64,000 bases of DNA from Candidatus Methylopumilus universalis (GTDB lineage: Bacteria; Pseudomonadota; Gammaproteobacteria; Burkholderiales; Methylophilaceae), in assembly GCA_945883335.1 (NCBI GenBank), contig CAMCXI010000003.1, forward strand, positions 160,712 to 224,711. Reading direction: 5' to 3'. Below are positions 18,856 through 27,680 of this stretch, one piece after another. A program made the position numbers and the translations under genes. The first letter of the stretch is position 1; every line of letters begins with the position of its first letter. The notes below the pieces were generated by a model. The model had not been told where the DNA came from. It saw only the letters and a program-made list of their open reading frames with translations, and did not search any database.

Positions 18856-19806
18856 TTAAATCCACATCGCTGAAATTTCAGCTGAATGTTTGATGCCCCA
18901 TTGTAATATTTTCTGGAAGTGCTGCGGGTCTTTCGCATGCGTCAACTCACCCGCTTGAGGAAAGTGCTTGTCCTTTAAGCGCGATAACCAAAAACGCAAA
19001 GCAGCAATCGGCAACATACTTGGCCAAGCAGAATGCTCTGCCTGTGTGAAAGGCCTGATAGTATGATAAGCCTTTAGTAATGCAACAACGCGATTGGCAT
19101 CCAAAGAGCCAGCCGCATTCACGCACCAGTCATTGACTGAAATTGCCACATCGTAAAGGTAAGCACCACGACAAGCATAGTAAAAATCAATCACACCGCC
19201 AATTTCATCCCCATCAAACAACACATTATCTCGGAACAAGTCGGCGTGAATAACGCCTTGAGGCAAAGCGTTTATATCTAAGTCAGCTTGTCGACGCATG
19301 GTCTGGGTCATCATCGCTTGATCATCCGCGTTCAATAAATCGAACACCTTTTTAGCGGTTGCTTCACGCCAAACCACATCGCGAGAATCGTGATTGTTAC
19401 CAGTAAAGCTTGCGCCAGCCACATGCATATTGGCGAGGACACGCCCAAGCTCAGCGCACTGAGCAACTGATGGCTCGCTAAGATCTCGACCACGCAAGCA
19501 AGTCACCAAAGCGGCTGGTTTGCCATTTAACTCATACAGCTGAACACCATCTAAACGCATGACAGGATGAGGACACGGCACGCCACGCTCAGCCAAATGG
19601 GTCATCAAGCTTAAGAAGTAAGGCAACTCTTCAGCACTGTGCTCTTCAAACAGCGTCAGCACATAGCGGCCTTGGGTAGTCGTCACAAAATAATTGGTAT
19701 TGGAGATGCCTGATGAAATACCTTGTAGCTCTAGCAAATCCCCTAATGGATATGCGCTGAGCCAAGGAATGAGTTCGTCTTCAGAGACGGTGGTAAATAC
19801 GGACAT
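18856..19806 (-). CDS. thrB: Homoserine kinase
   Basis: Phosphorylates homoserine in threonine synthesis. This is the aminoglycoside-phosphotransferase-like ThrB used by many proteobacteria, not the GHMP kinase of E. coli. The 316 residues begin SVFTTVSEDELIPWLSAYPLG; GISSGISNTNYFVTTTQGRYVLTLFE forms the nucleotide lobe, the catalytic Brenner-type motif is GVIHADLFRDNVLF and the metal-binding Asp is in IGGVIDFYYACRG. RLKDKHFP near the C-terminus is also typical. The other threonine genes are not in the window. A DUF2782 gene lies upstream on the same strand. Confidence 0.93.
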   Translation of the reverse strand: MSVFTTVSEDELIPWLSAYPLGDLLELQGISSGISNTNYFVTTTQGRYVLTLFEEHSAEELPYFLSLMTHLAERGVPCPHPVMRLDGVQLYELNGKPAALVTCLRGRDLSEPSVAQCAELGRVLANMHVAGASFTGNNHDSRDVVWREATAKKVFDLLNADDQAMMTQTMRRQADLDINALPQGVIHADLFRDNVLFDGDEIGGVIDFYYACRGAYLYDVAISVNDWCVNAAGSLDANRVVALLKAYHTIRPFTQAEHSAWPSMLPIAALRFWLSRLKDKHFPQAGELTHAKDPQHFQKILQWGIKHSAEISAMWI

Positions 19807-19898
19807 AACAGCTTTGCGTTAAATGCTTTTGGTTAAATGTTTCAAATTAAACAGGCGTGTTCAATTGAAATAATACAAACGCGCCATGTGGCATACAT

Positions 19899-20258
19899 TT
19901 AAAATCTAAAAATCACCCATTTAGGAATCACTAAAGGTGCCGCAGGGCCGTCATATTTTGACCATCCACCCTCTTGGTCCTGCTTCATTAAGTAATATGG
20001 CTTGCCATGCGCTGGCGTCACTTTTTGCATATAAAGTTCACCATTCATGCGGTATTCCTCGAATGTGGTTTCACCTTTTTTTACAATTGTAATTTCTGGC
20101 GTATCGGTGGGACTTGATTCAGTCACCGCCGGCGGCGGCATAGCTTCTGGCAGTGGCTCCAAATCTGAGGGCACAGGCTTTTTATCTGCCGCTTGTGCAG
20201 TTAAGTGAGAGATTGGTAAAACGAACGCTAAAAGCAAAAACACATGGTGAATACGCAT
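19899..20258 (-). CDS. DUF2782 domain periplasmic protein
   Basis: 119-residue exported protein. I start at 20258, where MRIHHVFLLLAFVLP begins a clear signal peptide ending AQA; the longer frame to 20294 would put charged residues ahead of it. After a Pro-rich segment (SDLEPLPEAMPPPAVTES) comes the compact domain PEITIVKKGETTFEEYRMNGELYMQKVTPAHGKPYYL that defines DUF2782. It ends in WVIFRF. In betaproteobacteria this family is often found between thrB and polA, as here. Function unknown. Confidence 0.82.
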   Translation of the reverse strand: MRIHHVFLLLAFVLPISHLTAQAADKKPVPSDLEPLPEAMPPPAVTESSPTDTPEITIVKKGETTFEEYRMNGELYMQKVTPAHGKPYYLMKQDQEGGWSKYDGPAAPLVIPKWVIFRF

Positions 20259-20341
20259 ATTATTCCCGCGCTTAGTACGCAAAAATTTAAACAAATTTCA
20301 TTCTATCAAAAAGCCATGCTTGTCGGTAAAGCGTTTTCATC

Positions 20342-21070
20342 CTACAAATAAAGCTGGGTCTTCCGTTCAGCCGCAGAAAGCTCAAAGCCTCGTGTTTCGT
20401 AATGCTTAAATATCGCGGCGACGACTTCATGCGGATCATCAATGACTTGGATTAAGTCCATATCATCGGCCTCAATCATGACTTCTGGGATCAGCGTTTT
20501 ACAAAACCAATCAACTAAACCGCCCCAAAATTTTGAGCCCACCAAAATAATTGGAATTCGGCGTGATTTTCCTGTTTGTACCAAAGTCATCGCTTCTAGT
20601 AGCTCATCCAGCGTACCAAAACCCCCAGGCATCACCACATAGGCAGATGCGTATTTCACAAACATAACTTTGCGCATAAAGAAATGCTTAAAATCCAGAC
20701 TGATGTCTTGATAAGGATTGCTGGTTTGCTCATGTGGCAAATTAATATTGAGCCCAACACTTGGAGATATACCGGGATGCGCGCCTTTATTAGCCGCTTC
20801 CATGATGCCTGGACCACCCCCCGATATGACTGTAAAACCTGCATCGGAAAGTAGCCGTGCTATTTTTTCAGCTAGTAAATAATCAGCGTGCTTTGGTTTC
20901 GTGCGAGCACTGCCAAAAATAGAAACGGCTGGTGTGATTTCTTTCAGGCTTTCCGTTGCACCGACGAATTCTGCCATAATCTCAAATGCGTGCCAGGATT
21001 CGTTTGCTGTTTGATGGTCGCCCTGAAAATCAGGATCAGCGATTTTTGGTACTTTTTTTGTAACAGACAT
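20342..21070 (-). CDS. LOG-family nucleotide monophosphate nucleosidase (TIGR00730)
   Basis: 242-residue Rossmann-like protein of the LONELY GUY family, which hydrolyses nucleoside 5'-monophosphates to base and ribose 5-phosphate. The hallmark PGGxGTxxE motif is present as MPGGFGTLDELLEAM, preceded by VISGGGPGIMEAANKGA and SIFGSART. The last 20 residues give the YETRGFELSAAE end. The natural substrate in this organism is unknown. Its ATG lies 15 bases from the divergent polA ATG, so each promoter must reach into the neighbour's coding region. Confidence 0.88.
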   Translation of the reverse strand: MSVTKKVPKIADPDFQGDHQTANESWHAFEIMAEFVGATESLKEITPAVSIFGSARTKPKHADYLLAEKIARLLSDAGFTVISGGGPGIMEAANKGAHPGISPSVGLNINLPHEQTSNPYQDISLDFKHFFMRKVMFVKYASAYVVMPGGFGTLDELLEAMTLVQTGKSRRIPIILVGSKFWGGLVDWFCKTLIPEVMIEADDMDLIQVIDDPHEVVAAIFKHYETRGFELSAAERKTQLYL

Positions 21071-21073
21071 AAT
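21046..21073 (+). promoter_or_regulatory. Putative promoter of polA inside LOG gene
   Basis: TTGGTA (21046-21051) and CATAAT (21068-21073) with a 16-base spacer lie within the first codons of the divergent gene, 12 bases upstream of the polA ATG. Prediction only. Confidence 0.4.
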
Positions 21074-21085
21074 GTAGACCCAAAT

Positions 21086-23863
21086 ATGAAAACATTGTTG
21101 TTAGTGGATGGTTCATCCTACCTTTATCGCGCGTTTCACGCCATGCCAGATTTACGCAATCGGCAAAACGAGCCGACGGGCGCGATTCAGGGCGTCCTCA
21201 ATATGTTAAGACGCTTACATAAAGAATACCCAGCAGATTATAGCGCGTGTATTTTTGATGCAAAAGGCAAAACTTTTCGAGACGATATTTATCCAGAATA
21301 CAAAGCCAATCGCGCTTCTATGCCCGATGATTTGCGCGCTCAAGTTGCGCCACTACATGAAGCAATCAAAGCCATGGGGTGGCCATTAATAATGGAAGAA
21401 GGCGTTGAGGCGGATGACGTCATCGGCGCACTTGCCAAACAGGCTGAACGCGAAGGAATTCGTGTGATTATTTCAACCGGTGATAAAGATATCGCCCAAC
21501 TTGTGAATGAACACGTCACCATTGTGAACACCATGAGCAATGAAGTGCTCGATATTGCAGGCGTCACTAATAAATTTGGCCTGCCGCCAGAGCGCATTGT
21601 AGATTACCTGATTTTAATAGGCGACACTTCGGACAACGTGCCCGGCGTTGAAAAAGTAGGCCCTAAAACTGCTGTTAAATGGCTTACCCAATACGGCACG
21701 CTAGAAAATATTGTTGCGAATGCGGACAACATTTCGGGTGTGGTTGGCGAGAATTTACGCAAAGCCCTTCCTTGGCTTCCTACTGCGCGTAAGCTGATTA
21801 CTATTCGATGCGATGTTGGCATTCAAGAATCATTAAGCGACCTCGCTCCAAGGGCAGTGGATAAAAATAAGCTCGCAGAGTTGTTTGAACACTTTGATTT
21901 CAAATCTTGGCGCCGTGAGTTAGATGCCATGGGCGGCGAACCGATTAGAACCGCACCGCTCATCATGCCGACCAGCAGCGATGATTTGTTCGCACCCACC
22001 AGCGAAACTATTAATACACCCCCAACAGAAACGACTGTTGATTACACCCCAATCACCACCCGCAATTATGCAACCATTTTGAGTGAAGCTGATTTAGATG
22101 TTTGGCTCGAAAAAATTAACCAAGCTAAACTAGTTTGCTTTGATACCGAAACAACCTCACTAGACCCGATGACCGCAAAAATCGTTGGTATGTCATTTAG
22201 TGTTGAAGCTGGAACAGGTGATTATTTGCCGTTGACGCACGATTATTTTGACGCGCCAGAACAGCTTAATTTTGCAGCGACATTAGCAAAAGTAAAGCCT
22301 ATTTTAGAAGACCCAAGCATCAAAAAAGTTGGGCAAAACCTAAAATATGACCAACATGTTTTAGCCAATCATGGCGTTGCTTTAAAAGGCATTGCACACG
22401 ACACATTGTTGCAATCCTATGTGTTTGAGTCACATAAAACGCACAACATGGATGACCTTGCCATGCGTCATCTTGGCATCAAAACTATCAGTTTCGATGA
22501 GGTGGCTGGCAAAGGCGCAAAGCAAGTTGGGTTTAATCAAGTGACCTTAGAGGTCGCGAGCGAATACGCGGCTGAGGATGCGGATATTACGTTGCAACTG
22601 CACCAAGCCATGTATCCAGTTGTGCAAGCCGACGAAAAACTCAACTTCATTTACAGCGAAATTGAAATGCCATCACGCGAAGTGCTTTTTACCATAGAGC
22701 GCAATGGCGTGCTGATTGACCAAGGCATTCTCAACCGCCAAAGCAACGAAATTGGCATGAAGTTAATGGACTTAGAAAAACAAGCCTTCGAGCTTGCGGG
22801 CCAGCCTTTTAATTTAGGCTCACCAAAACAACTACAAGAGATTTTGTTCGGAAAATTGGGCATTAAACCAACCAAAAAAACACCTTCAGGCGCCCCTTCA
22901 ACTGATGAAGATGTATTGCAAGAACTCGCTTTAGATTACCCATTGCCGAAGGTATTGCTGGAGTATCGTGGCTTGGCAAAATTAAAATCGACTTACACCG
23001 ATAAATTACCAAAAATGATTAACACGCAAACAGGTCGTGTGCATACCAGCTATAACCAAGCGGTTGCAATTACTGGCCGTCTTGCGAGCTCAGATCCTAA
23101 TTTACAAAATATTCCCGTTCGCACGGTGGAAGGTCGCCGTATTCGCGAAGCATTTATCGCACCTGCTGGCAGCGTGATTGTTTCTGCCGACTATTCACAG
23201 ATTGAGCTACGCATCATGGCCCATCTTTCACAAGATGAAGGCATGCTCGGCGCGTTTGCTAACAATGAAGATATTCACAGAGCGACAGCCGCTGAGATTT
23301 TCGGATGTGAGCGTGAAGCCGTGACTAACGAACAACGCCGCTATGCCAAAGTCATTAATTTTGGTTTGATTTATGGCATGAGTGCATTTGGTTTGGCACA
23401 AAATCTCAACATTGAGCGTAGTGCCGCTCAAAGCTATATCGAGCGATATTTTGCACGCTATTCTGGCGTAAGAGCTTACATGCAAGACACCCGCGAAGTC
23501 GCCAAACAAAAAGGCTATGTAGAGACCTACTTTGGCAGACGCTTATGGGTGCCAGAAATCAACAGCAGCAACGGCATGCGACGCGCAGGTGCTGAACGCG
23601 CCGCCATTAATGCTCCTATGCAAGGCACGGCGGCTGACCTCATTAAACTTGCCATGATTGCCGTGCAAAATTGGATTTCCGCTCAACAACTCAACACAAA
23701 ACTCATCATGCAAGTACACGATGAATTAGTGTTGGAAGTGCCAGAAACAGAGCTAGATTTAGTGAAAACAATGTTGCCGCAACTCATGCAAAATGTAGCC
23801 AAACTTGACGTGCCATTATTAGCTGAAGTTGGCGTGGGTAGCAATTGGGAGGCAGCGCATTAA
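21086..23863 (+). CDS. polA: DNA polymerase I
   Basis: 925-residue polymerase for Okazaki fragment maturation and repair. The start at 21086 gives MKTLLLVDGSSYLYRAFHAMP, the canonical PolA N-terminus; the frame is open further upstream but that part lies over the LOG gene. Residues 1-290 form the 5' nuclease (DDVIG, STGDKDIAQLV, GDTSDNVPGVEKVGPKTA). The 3'-5' exonuclease is active by motif: CFDTETTSLDP near 353 and AAEDADITLQLH. Polymerase motifs A (VVSADYSQIELR, about 700), B (RRYAKVINFGLIYGMSAFGLA) and C (MQVHDELVLEV, about 877) are intact. A CinA-like gene follows three bases after the stop. Confidence 0.97.
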   Translation: MKTLLLVDGSSYLYRAFHAMPDLRNRQNEPTGAIQGVLNMLRRLHKEYPADYSACIFDAKGKTFRDDIYPEYKANRASMPDDLRAQVAPLHEAIKAMGWPLIMEEGVEADDVIGALAKQAEREGIRVIISTGDKDIAQLVNEHVTIVNTMSNEVLDIAGVTNKFGLPPERIVDYLILIGDTSDNVPGVEKVGPKTAVKWLTQYGTLENIVANADNISGVVGENLRKALPWLPTARKLITIRCDVGIQESLSDLAPRAVDKNKLAELFEHFDFKSWRRELDAMGGEPIRTAPLIMPTSSDDLFAPTSETINTPPTETTVDYTPITTRNYATILSEADLDVWLEKINQAKLVCFDTETTSLDPMTAKIVGMSFSVEAGTGDYLPLTHDYFDAPEQLNFAATLAKVKPILEDPSIKKVGQNLKYDQHVLANHGVALKGIAHDTLLQSYVFESHKTHNMDDLAMRHLGIKTISFDEVAGKGAKQVGFNQVTLEVASEYAAEDADITLQLHQAMYPVVQADEKLNFIYSEIEMPSREVLFTIERNGVLIDQGILNRQSNEIGMKLMDLEKQAFELAGQPFNLGSPKQLQEILFGKLGIKPTKKTPSGAPSTDEDVLQELALDYPLPKVLLEYRGLAKLKSTYTDKLPKMINTQTGRVHTSYNQAVAITGRLASSDPNLQNIPVRTVEGRRIREAFIAPAGSVIVSADYSQIELRIMAHLSQDEGMLGAFANNEDIHRATAAEIFGCEREAVTNEQRRYAKVINFGLIYGMSAFGLAQNLNIERSAAQSYIERYFARYSGVRAYMQDTREVAKQKGYVETYFGRRLWVPEINSSNGMRRAGAERAAINAPMQGTAADLIKLAMIAVQNWISAQQLNTKLIMQVHDELVLEVPETELDLVKTMLPQLMQNVAKLDVPLLAEVGVGSNWEAAH

Positions 23864-23865
23864 TC

Positions 23866-24624
23866 ATGACTAAAGACATTCCAAACATTGGCATTTATGT
23901 GATTGGCGATGAGATTCTCTCTGGCAAACGGCAAGATGCCCACTTGAGCAGAGCCATTGAAATTTTAAAAGCGCGTGGCTTACAGTTGAGCTGGGCTGAG
24001 TACTTGGGTGACGATCCAGCGCGTTTAGTGGCTTCCTTCAAACGTAGTTTAGCCACCAACGATATCGTGTTTTCATTCGGCGGCATTGGCGCCACCCCTG
24101 ACGACTTTACCCGCCAAGCAGCGGCTGAAGCGCTGAATGTTCCGATAGAACGCCATGTTGGCGCGGTCGCTGAAATGGAAAGACAATTTGGCGAAGCCGC
24201 TTACCCTAAAAGAGTATTGATGGCAGACTTTCCAGAAGGGGCTGATTTAATTCCCAACCCAGTCAATCGAATTGCAGGGTTTAGCATCAAGGCGCATTAC
24301 TTTATGCCGGGCTTTCCACAAATGGCTCACCCAATGATGGAGTGGGTGCTTGATACCCATTATCAGCATCTTTTCCATCAAGTCATCATTAGCGAATCTT
24401 CTATTTTAGTCATGGACGCAGGGGAAAGTAATTTATTAGATTTAATGAATGAAATGACCAGTAAATATCATCAGCTCAAGCTTTTTAGCCTTCCTCGCTT
24501 AGATACAAGGCGTACGATTGAACTCGGGATGAAGGGCGATTTAGCATCTATTGACACCGCCATGTCAGAAATAAAAGAAAAAATTACTGTATTAGGTTAT
24601 GCCTGGTCAGCGTTGCCAAAATAA
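23866..24624 (+). CDS. CinA-type molybdopterin-binding domain protein (COG1058)
   Basis: 252-residue MoCF-domain protein. GIYVIGDEILSGKRQDAH and SFGGIGATPDDFTRQAAAEAL are the two halves of the domain seen in CinA and in eukaryotic FAD synthase. It lacks the C-terminal PncC-type amidase domain of full CinA, which is normal for this short proteobacterial form. The start at 23866 is chosen because GGGAGG lies 12 bases upstream inside the polA end; a TTG at 23845 is less likely. Stop of polA is two bases before. Function is uncertain; pyrophosphatase activity on nucleotide cofactors is known for relatives. Confidence 0.82.
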   Translation: MTKDIPNIGIYVIGDEILSGKRQDAHLSRAIEILKARGLQLSWAEYLGDDPARLVASFKRSLATNDIVFSFGGIGATPDDFTRQAAAEALNVPIERHVGAVAEMERQFGEAAYPKRVLMADFPEGADLIPNPVNRIAGFSIKAHYFMPGFPQMAHPMMEWVLDTHYQHLFHQVIISESSILVMDAGESNLLDLMNEMTSKYHQLKLFSLPRLDTRRTIELGMKGDLASIDTAMSEIKEKITVLGYAWSALPK

Positions 24625-24693
24625 AGTCGAAACGCCACAAGAAAAAATACCGCACAGAAAAAATTGCTAAGCTGTTCAAAAAATAAGCAAATT

Positions 24694-24724
24694 TTGGTTT
24701 TAAGAAGCACGATTTGCATATAAA
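24694..24724 (+). promoter_or_regulatory. Weak putative promoter of dusB-fis
   Basis: TTGGTT (24694-24699) and TATAAA (24719-24724) lie 35 bases before the GTG of dusB. The 19-base spacer is longer than ideal. Confidence 0.3.
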
Positions 24725-24758
24725 ATAGGCAGCTTTCTCGCAAGGTTTAAAATCACTC

Positions 24759-25790
24759 GTGCAAATCGGTCCATACAAACTGCGTAACAACCTAGTCGTC
24801 GCCCCTATGGCAGGTGTAACCGACAGGCCTTTTCGCATGCTTTGTAAAAAGCTAGGTGCAGGGTATGCCGTTTCTGAAATGGTGACTTCAAACTCACTCC
24901 TTTACGGCAGTGAAAAGACCTTGCGTCGCGCCAATCATGAAGGTGAAGTGGCGCCGATCTCAGTGCAAATTGCAGGTGCTGACCCAAAAATGCTGGCTGA
25001 TGCTGCTCGATATAATGTAGACCATGGCGCGCAAGTCATTGATATCAACATGGGTTGCCCTGCAAAGAAAATCTGTAACGTGATGGCTGGTTCAGCGCTA
25101 TTAAAGGACGAACCACTCGTTTCCCAAATTCTCAAAGCCGTGGTTGCTGCGGTTGATGTGCCCGTCACGCTTAAAATCCGCACAGGCTGGGATAAACAAA
25201 ATCGCAATGCCGTTGCGGTCGCAAGAATGGCGGAAGATATTGGCATACAGGCCCTAGCAATGCACGGCCGCACCCGCGCTTGCGCTTACATGGGCGATGC
25301 GGAATACGACACCATTGCCGAAGTAAAACAGGCTATTAACATTCCATTGATTGCTAATGGCGACATCACCACCCCTGAAAAAGCGAAATTCGTGCTTGAG
25401 TACACTGGTGCTGACGGCGTGATGATTGGTCGCGCGGCTCAAGGTCGCCCTTGGATTTTCCGCGAAATTGAATATTACCTAGCCACTGGCGAGCACATGC
25501 CTGCGCCAGAGGTTGAGGAAATTCGTAGCGTGATGCTCGGACATCTGCACGATTTGTATGAATTTTATGGTGATTTAACTGGCATGCGCGTAGCTCGCAA
25601 GCATATCTCTTGGTATACCAAAGGTTTAAAAGACTCAGCCAATTTCCGTCATGCGATGAATCAATTGCAAACCATTGATGAACAATTGAACGCCATTAAC
25701 GATTTTTTTAACCATCTGCACACCCAAGATACACGCATCCAATATGCTACTGACGAAGCGGATGCTACTGGTGAGGTGCTTGCAGCATGA
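24759..25790 (+). CDS. dusB: tRNA-dihydrouridine synthase B
   Basis: FMN enzyme reducing specific uridines in the tRNA D-loop. The 343 residues show MQIGPYKLRNNLVVAPMAGVTDRPFRMLC, the DINMGCPAKKICN motif with the catalytic Cys, TLKIRTGW, ALAMHGRTRACAYMGDAEYD and the FMN phosphate motif GADGVMIGRAAQGRPWIF. The start codon is GTG with only a modest AAGG upstream. The stop overlaps the ATG of fis by four bases (ATGA), the conserved dusB-fis operon of proteobacteria, in which dusB leader and translation affect Fis levels. Confidence 0.95.
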   Translation: MQIGPYKLRNNLVVAPMAGVTDRPFRMLCKKLGAGYAVSEMVTSNSLLYGSEKTLRRANHEGEVAPISVQIAGADPKMLADAARYNVDHGAQVIDINMGCPAKKICNVMAGSALLKDEPLVSQILKAVVAAVDVPVTLKIRTGWDKQNRNAVAVARMAEDIGIQALAMHGRTRACAYMGDAEYDTIAEVKQAINIPLIANGDITTPEKAKFVLEYTGADGVMIGRAAQGRPWIFREIEYYLATGEHMPAPEVEEIRSVMLGHLHDLYEFYGDLTGMRVARKHISWYTKGLKDSANFRHAMNQLQTIDEQLNAINDFFNHLHTQDTRIQYATDEADATGEVLAA

Positions 25791-26023
25791 GTTCAAAATG
25801 TGAACTAGCAATGAGCGTTGAGCGTGCGCTCAATGAATACTTTAAAGACTTAGACGGCCAACCCCCGCATGCGGTTTACGATATGGTACTTGGTTGCATT
25901 GAGAAACCAATGATTGAGCACATCATGAAACGTACGGGCGGCAACCAAAGTAAAGCTGCTGAAATCTTAGGTCTAAACCGCAATACCCTCAGAAAAAAAT
26001 TACAGCAATACAACATCGAATAA
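25787..26023 (+). CDS. fis: Nucleoid-associated regulator Fis
   Basis: 78-residue DNA-bending protein, shorter at the N-terminus than E. coli Fis (98). The helix-turn-helix is the C-terminal GGNQSKAAEILGLNRNTLRKKLQQYNIE, nearly identical to the family, and PPHAVYDMVLGCIEKPMIEHIM forms the dimer core. It overlaps dusB by four bases. The stop codon lies inside the left arm of a terminator stem. Likely role in ribosomal operon activation and nucleoid structure. Confidence 0.95.
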   Translation: MSSKCELAMSVERALNEYFKDLDGQPPHAVYDMVLGCIEKPMIEHIMKRTGGNQSKAAEILGLNRNTLRKKLQQYNIE

Positions 26024-26051
26024 GCGCATAGCGCTTATTCAATCCTTTTTT
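26018..26051 (+). terminator. Terminator of dusB-fis overlapping the fis stop
   Basis: GAATAAGCGC (26018-26027) and GCGCTTATTC (26031-26040) form a 10-bp stem with a 3-base loop, followed by CCTTTTTT (26044-26051). The fis TAA (26021-26023) lies in the left arm. Confidence 0.75.
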
Positions 26052-26083
26052 AATTCCAATCACTTTTATCGAAATCTATCATC

Positions 26084-27646
26084 ATGGCAGTCATTAAAAG
26101 AGCACTTATCAGCGTTTCAAACAAACAAGGTATTCTTGAGTTTGCAAAAAACTTACAAAGCTTTGGCGTAGAAATTTTATCAACTGGCGGTACCGCAAAA
26201 CTATTCCGTGAAAATAACATTTCAGTGATTGAAGTCAGCGACTACACAGGCTTTCCAGAAATGTTGGATGGCCGTGTTAAAACCTTACACCCTAAAGTCC
26301 ACGGCGGCATCTTAGGTCGCCGTGACCTCCCTGAACATGTGTCGGCTATGCACGAAGCGAATATTCCTAACATCGACATGGTTGTAGTCAATCTTTACCC
26401 ATTCCGCGAAACGATTGCTAAACCAAATTGCAGTTTAGAAGACGCGATTGAAAATATTGATATTGGCGGCCCAACCATGGTGCGCGCAGCAGCCAAAAAT
26501 TATCATCATGTTGCGATTGTGACTGACCCAGCAGACTATGCTGTGATTGCGCGTGAAATGACTTCAAGTAAAGGTGCCGTAGGCGCTGAAACCCGCATTA
26601 TGTTGGCGAAAAAAGCCTTTTCACATACTGCTGAATACGATGGTGCAATTAGCAACTATCTCACCAGCCTCACTGTGACTGGCGAGAAGCAGGCATTCCC
26701 AGATAAATATTCAACTCAGCTCACTAAAGTAATGGACTTACGCTATGGCGAAAATCCACACCAAGAAGCTGCTTTCTATAGAGATGCAACCGTGCCTGCT
26801 GGTGCACTTGCTAGCTTCACACAATTACAAGGCAAAGAGCTTTCATACAACAACATTGGCGATGCTGATGCGGCTTGGGAATGCGTTAAAACATTCGATG
26901 TGCCAGCTTGTGTGATTGTGAAACATGCCAACCCATGCGGCGTGGCGATTGGCGCAACCTTGCTTGAGACGTATCAAAAAGCATTTAGCACAGACCCAAC
27001 CTCTGCATTTGGCGGCATCATCGCCTTTAACCGTGAAATCGATGCAGCAACGGCTGAAGCCTTAGTTAAGCAATTTGTTGAGGTGGTTATTGCGCCTGCT
27101 GTTTCATCTGTCGCAAAAGAAATTTTTGCTGCGAAAAAAAACGTGCGCGTATTAACCGTCGCACTTGGCAGCGAACTCAATGCCCTTGAATATAAGCGTG
27201 TCGGTGGTGGTCTATTGGTGCAAACACCAGACGCATTAAACGTGACCCCAGCACAGTTCAAAATTGTGACTAAAAAACAACCTACGCCAAAACAATTAGA
27301 AGATTTGCTCTTTGCTTGGCGCGTGGCTAAGTTTGTTAAATCTAACGCGATTGTTTTCTGTGGGAACGGCATGACGCTAGGCGTTGGCGCTGGCCAAATG
27401 AGCCGTGTAGACAGCACTAAAGTTGCCGCCATCAAAGCACAAAACGCGCACTTTTCATTGCAGGGTGCTGCTGTTGCTTCTGATGCCTTCTTCCCATTCC
27501 GTGATGGTGTAGATGTGCTAGCTGAAGCGGGCGCGTCATGTGTCATTCAACCAGGTGGCAGTATGCGCGATGAAGAAGTCATTGCAGCAGCAGACGAACA
27601 TGGTTTAGCAATGGTCTTGACTGGTTTCCGTCACTTCCGTCATTAA
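26084..27646 (+). CDS. purH: Bifunctional AICAR transformylase / IMP cyclohydrolase
   Basis: Catalyses the last two steps of IMP synthesis. The N-terminal cyclohydrolase (1-200) shows [55 protein letters not shown] and [16 protein letters not shown]. The C-terminal transformylase contains the catalytic [14 protein letters not shown] (Lys-His), [12 protein letters not shown] and [26 protein letters not shown]. The length of 520 is normal. It is followed by purD 34 bases downstream, the usual pair. Confidence 0.97.
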   Translation: MAVIKRALISVSNKQGILEFAKNLQSFGVEILSTGGTAKLFRENNISVIEVSDYTGFPEMLDGRVKTLHPKVHGGILGRRDLPEHVSAMHEANIPNIDMVVVNLYPFRETIAKPNCSLEDAIENIDIGGPTMVRAAAKNYHHVAIVTDPADYAVIAREMTSSKGAVGAETRIMLAKKAFSHTAEYDGAISNYLTSLTVTGEKQAFPDKYSTQLTKVMDLRYGENPHQEAAFYRDATVPAGALASFTQLQGKELSYNNIGDADAAWECVKTFDVPACVIVKHANPCGVAIGATLLETYQKAFSTDPTSAFGGIIAFNREIDAATAEALVKQFVEVVIAPAVSSVAKEIFAAKKNVRVLTVALGSELNALEYKRVGGGLLVQTPDALNVTPAQFKIVTKKQPTPKQLEDLLFAWRVAKFVKSNAIVFCGNGMTLGVGAGQMSRVDSTKVAAIKAQNAHFSLQGAAVASDAFFPFRDGVDVLAEAGASCVIQPGGSMRDEEVIAAADEHGLAMVLTGFRHFRH

Positions 27647-27680
27647 TTAAGCAATATCAGTTAAGCATTAGGATTAAACA

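Noticed and set aside
20888..21085. 66 extra N-terminal codons of polA
   Set aside because: Would lie inside the LOG gene, and the canonical PolA N-terminus begins at 21086.
26974..27546. 190-codon frame antisense to purH
   Set aside because: Fully within purH, low complexity, no start signal.
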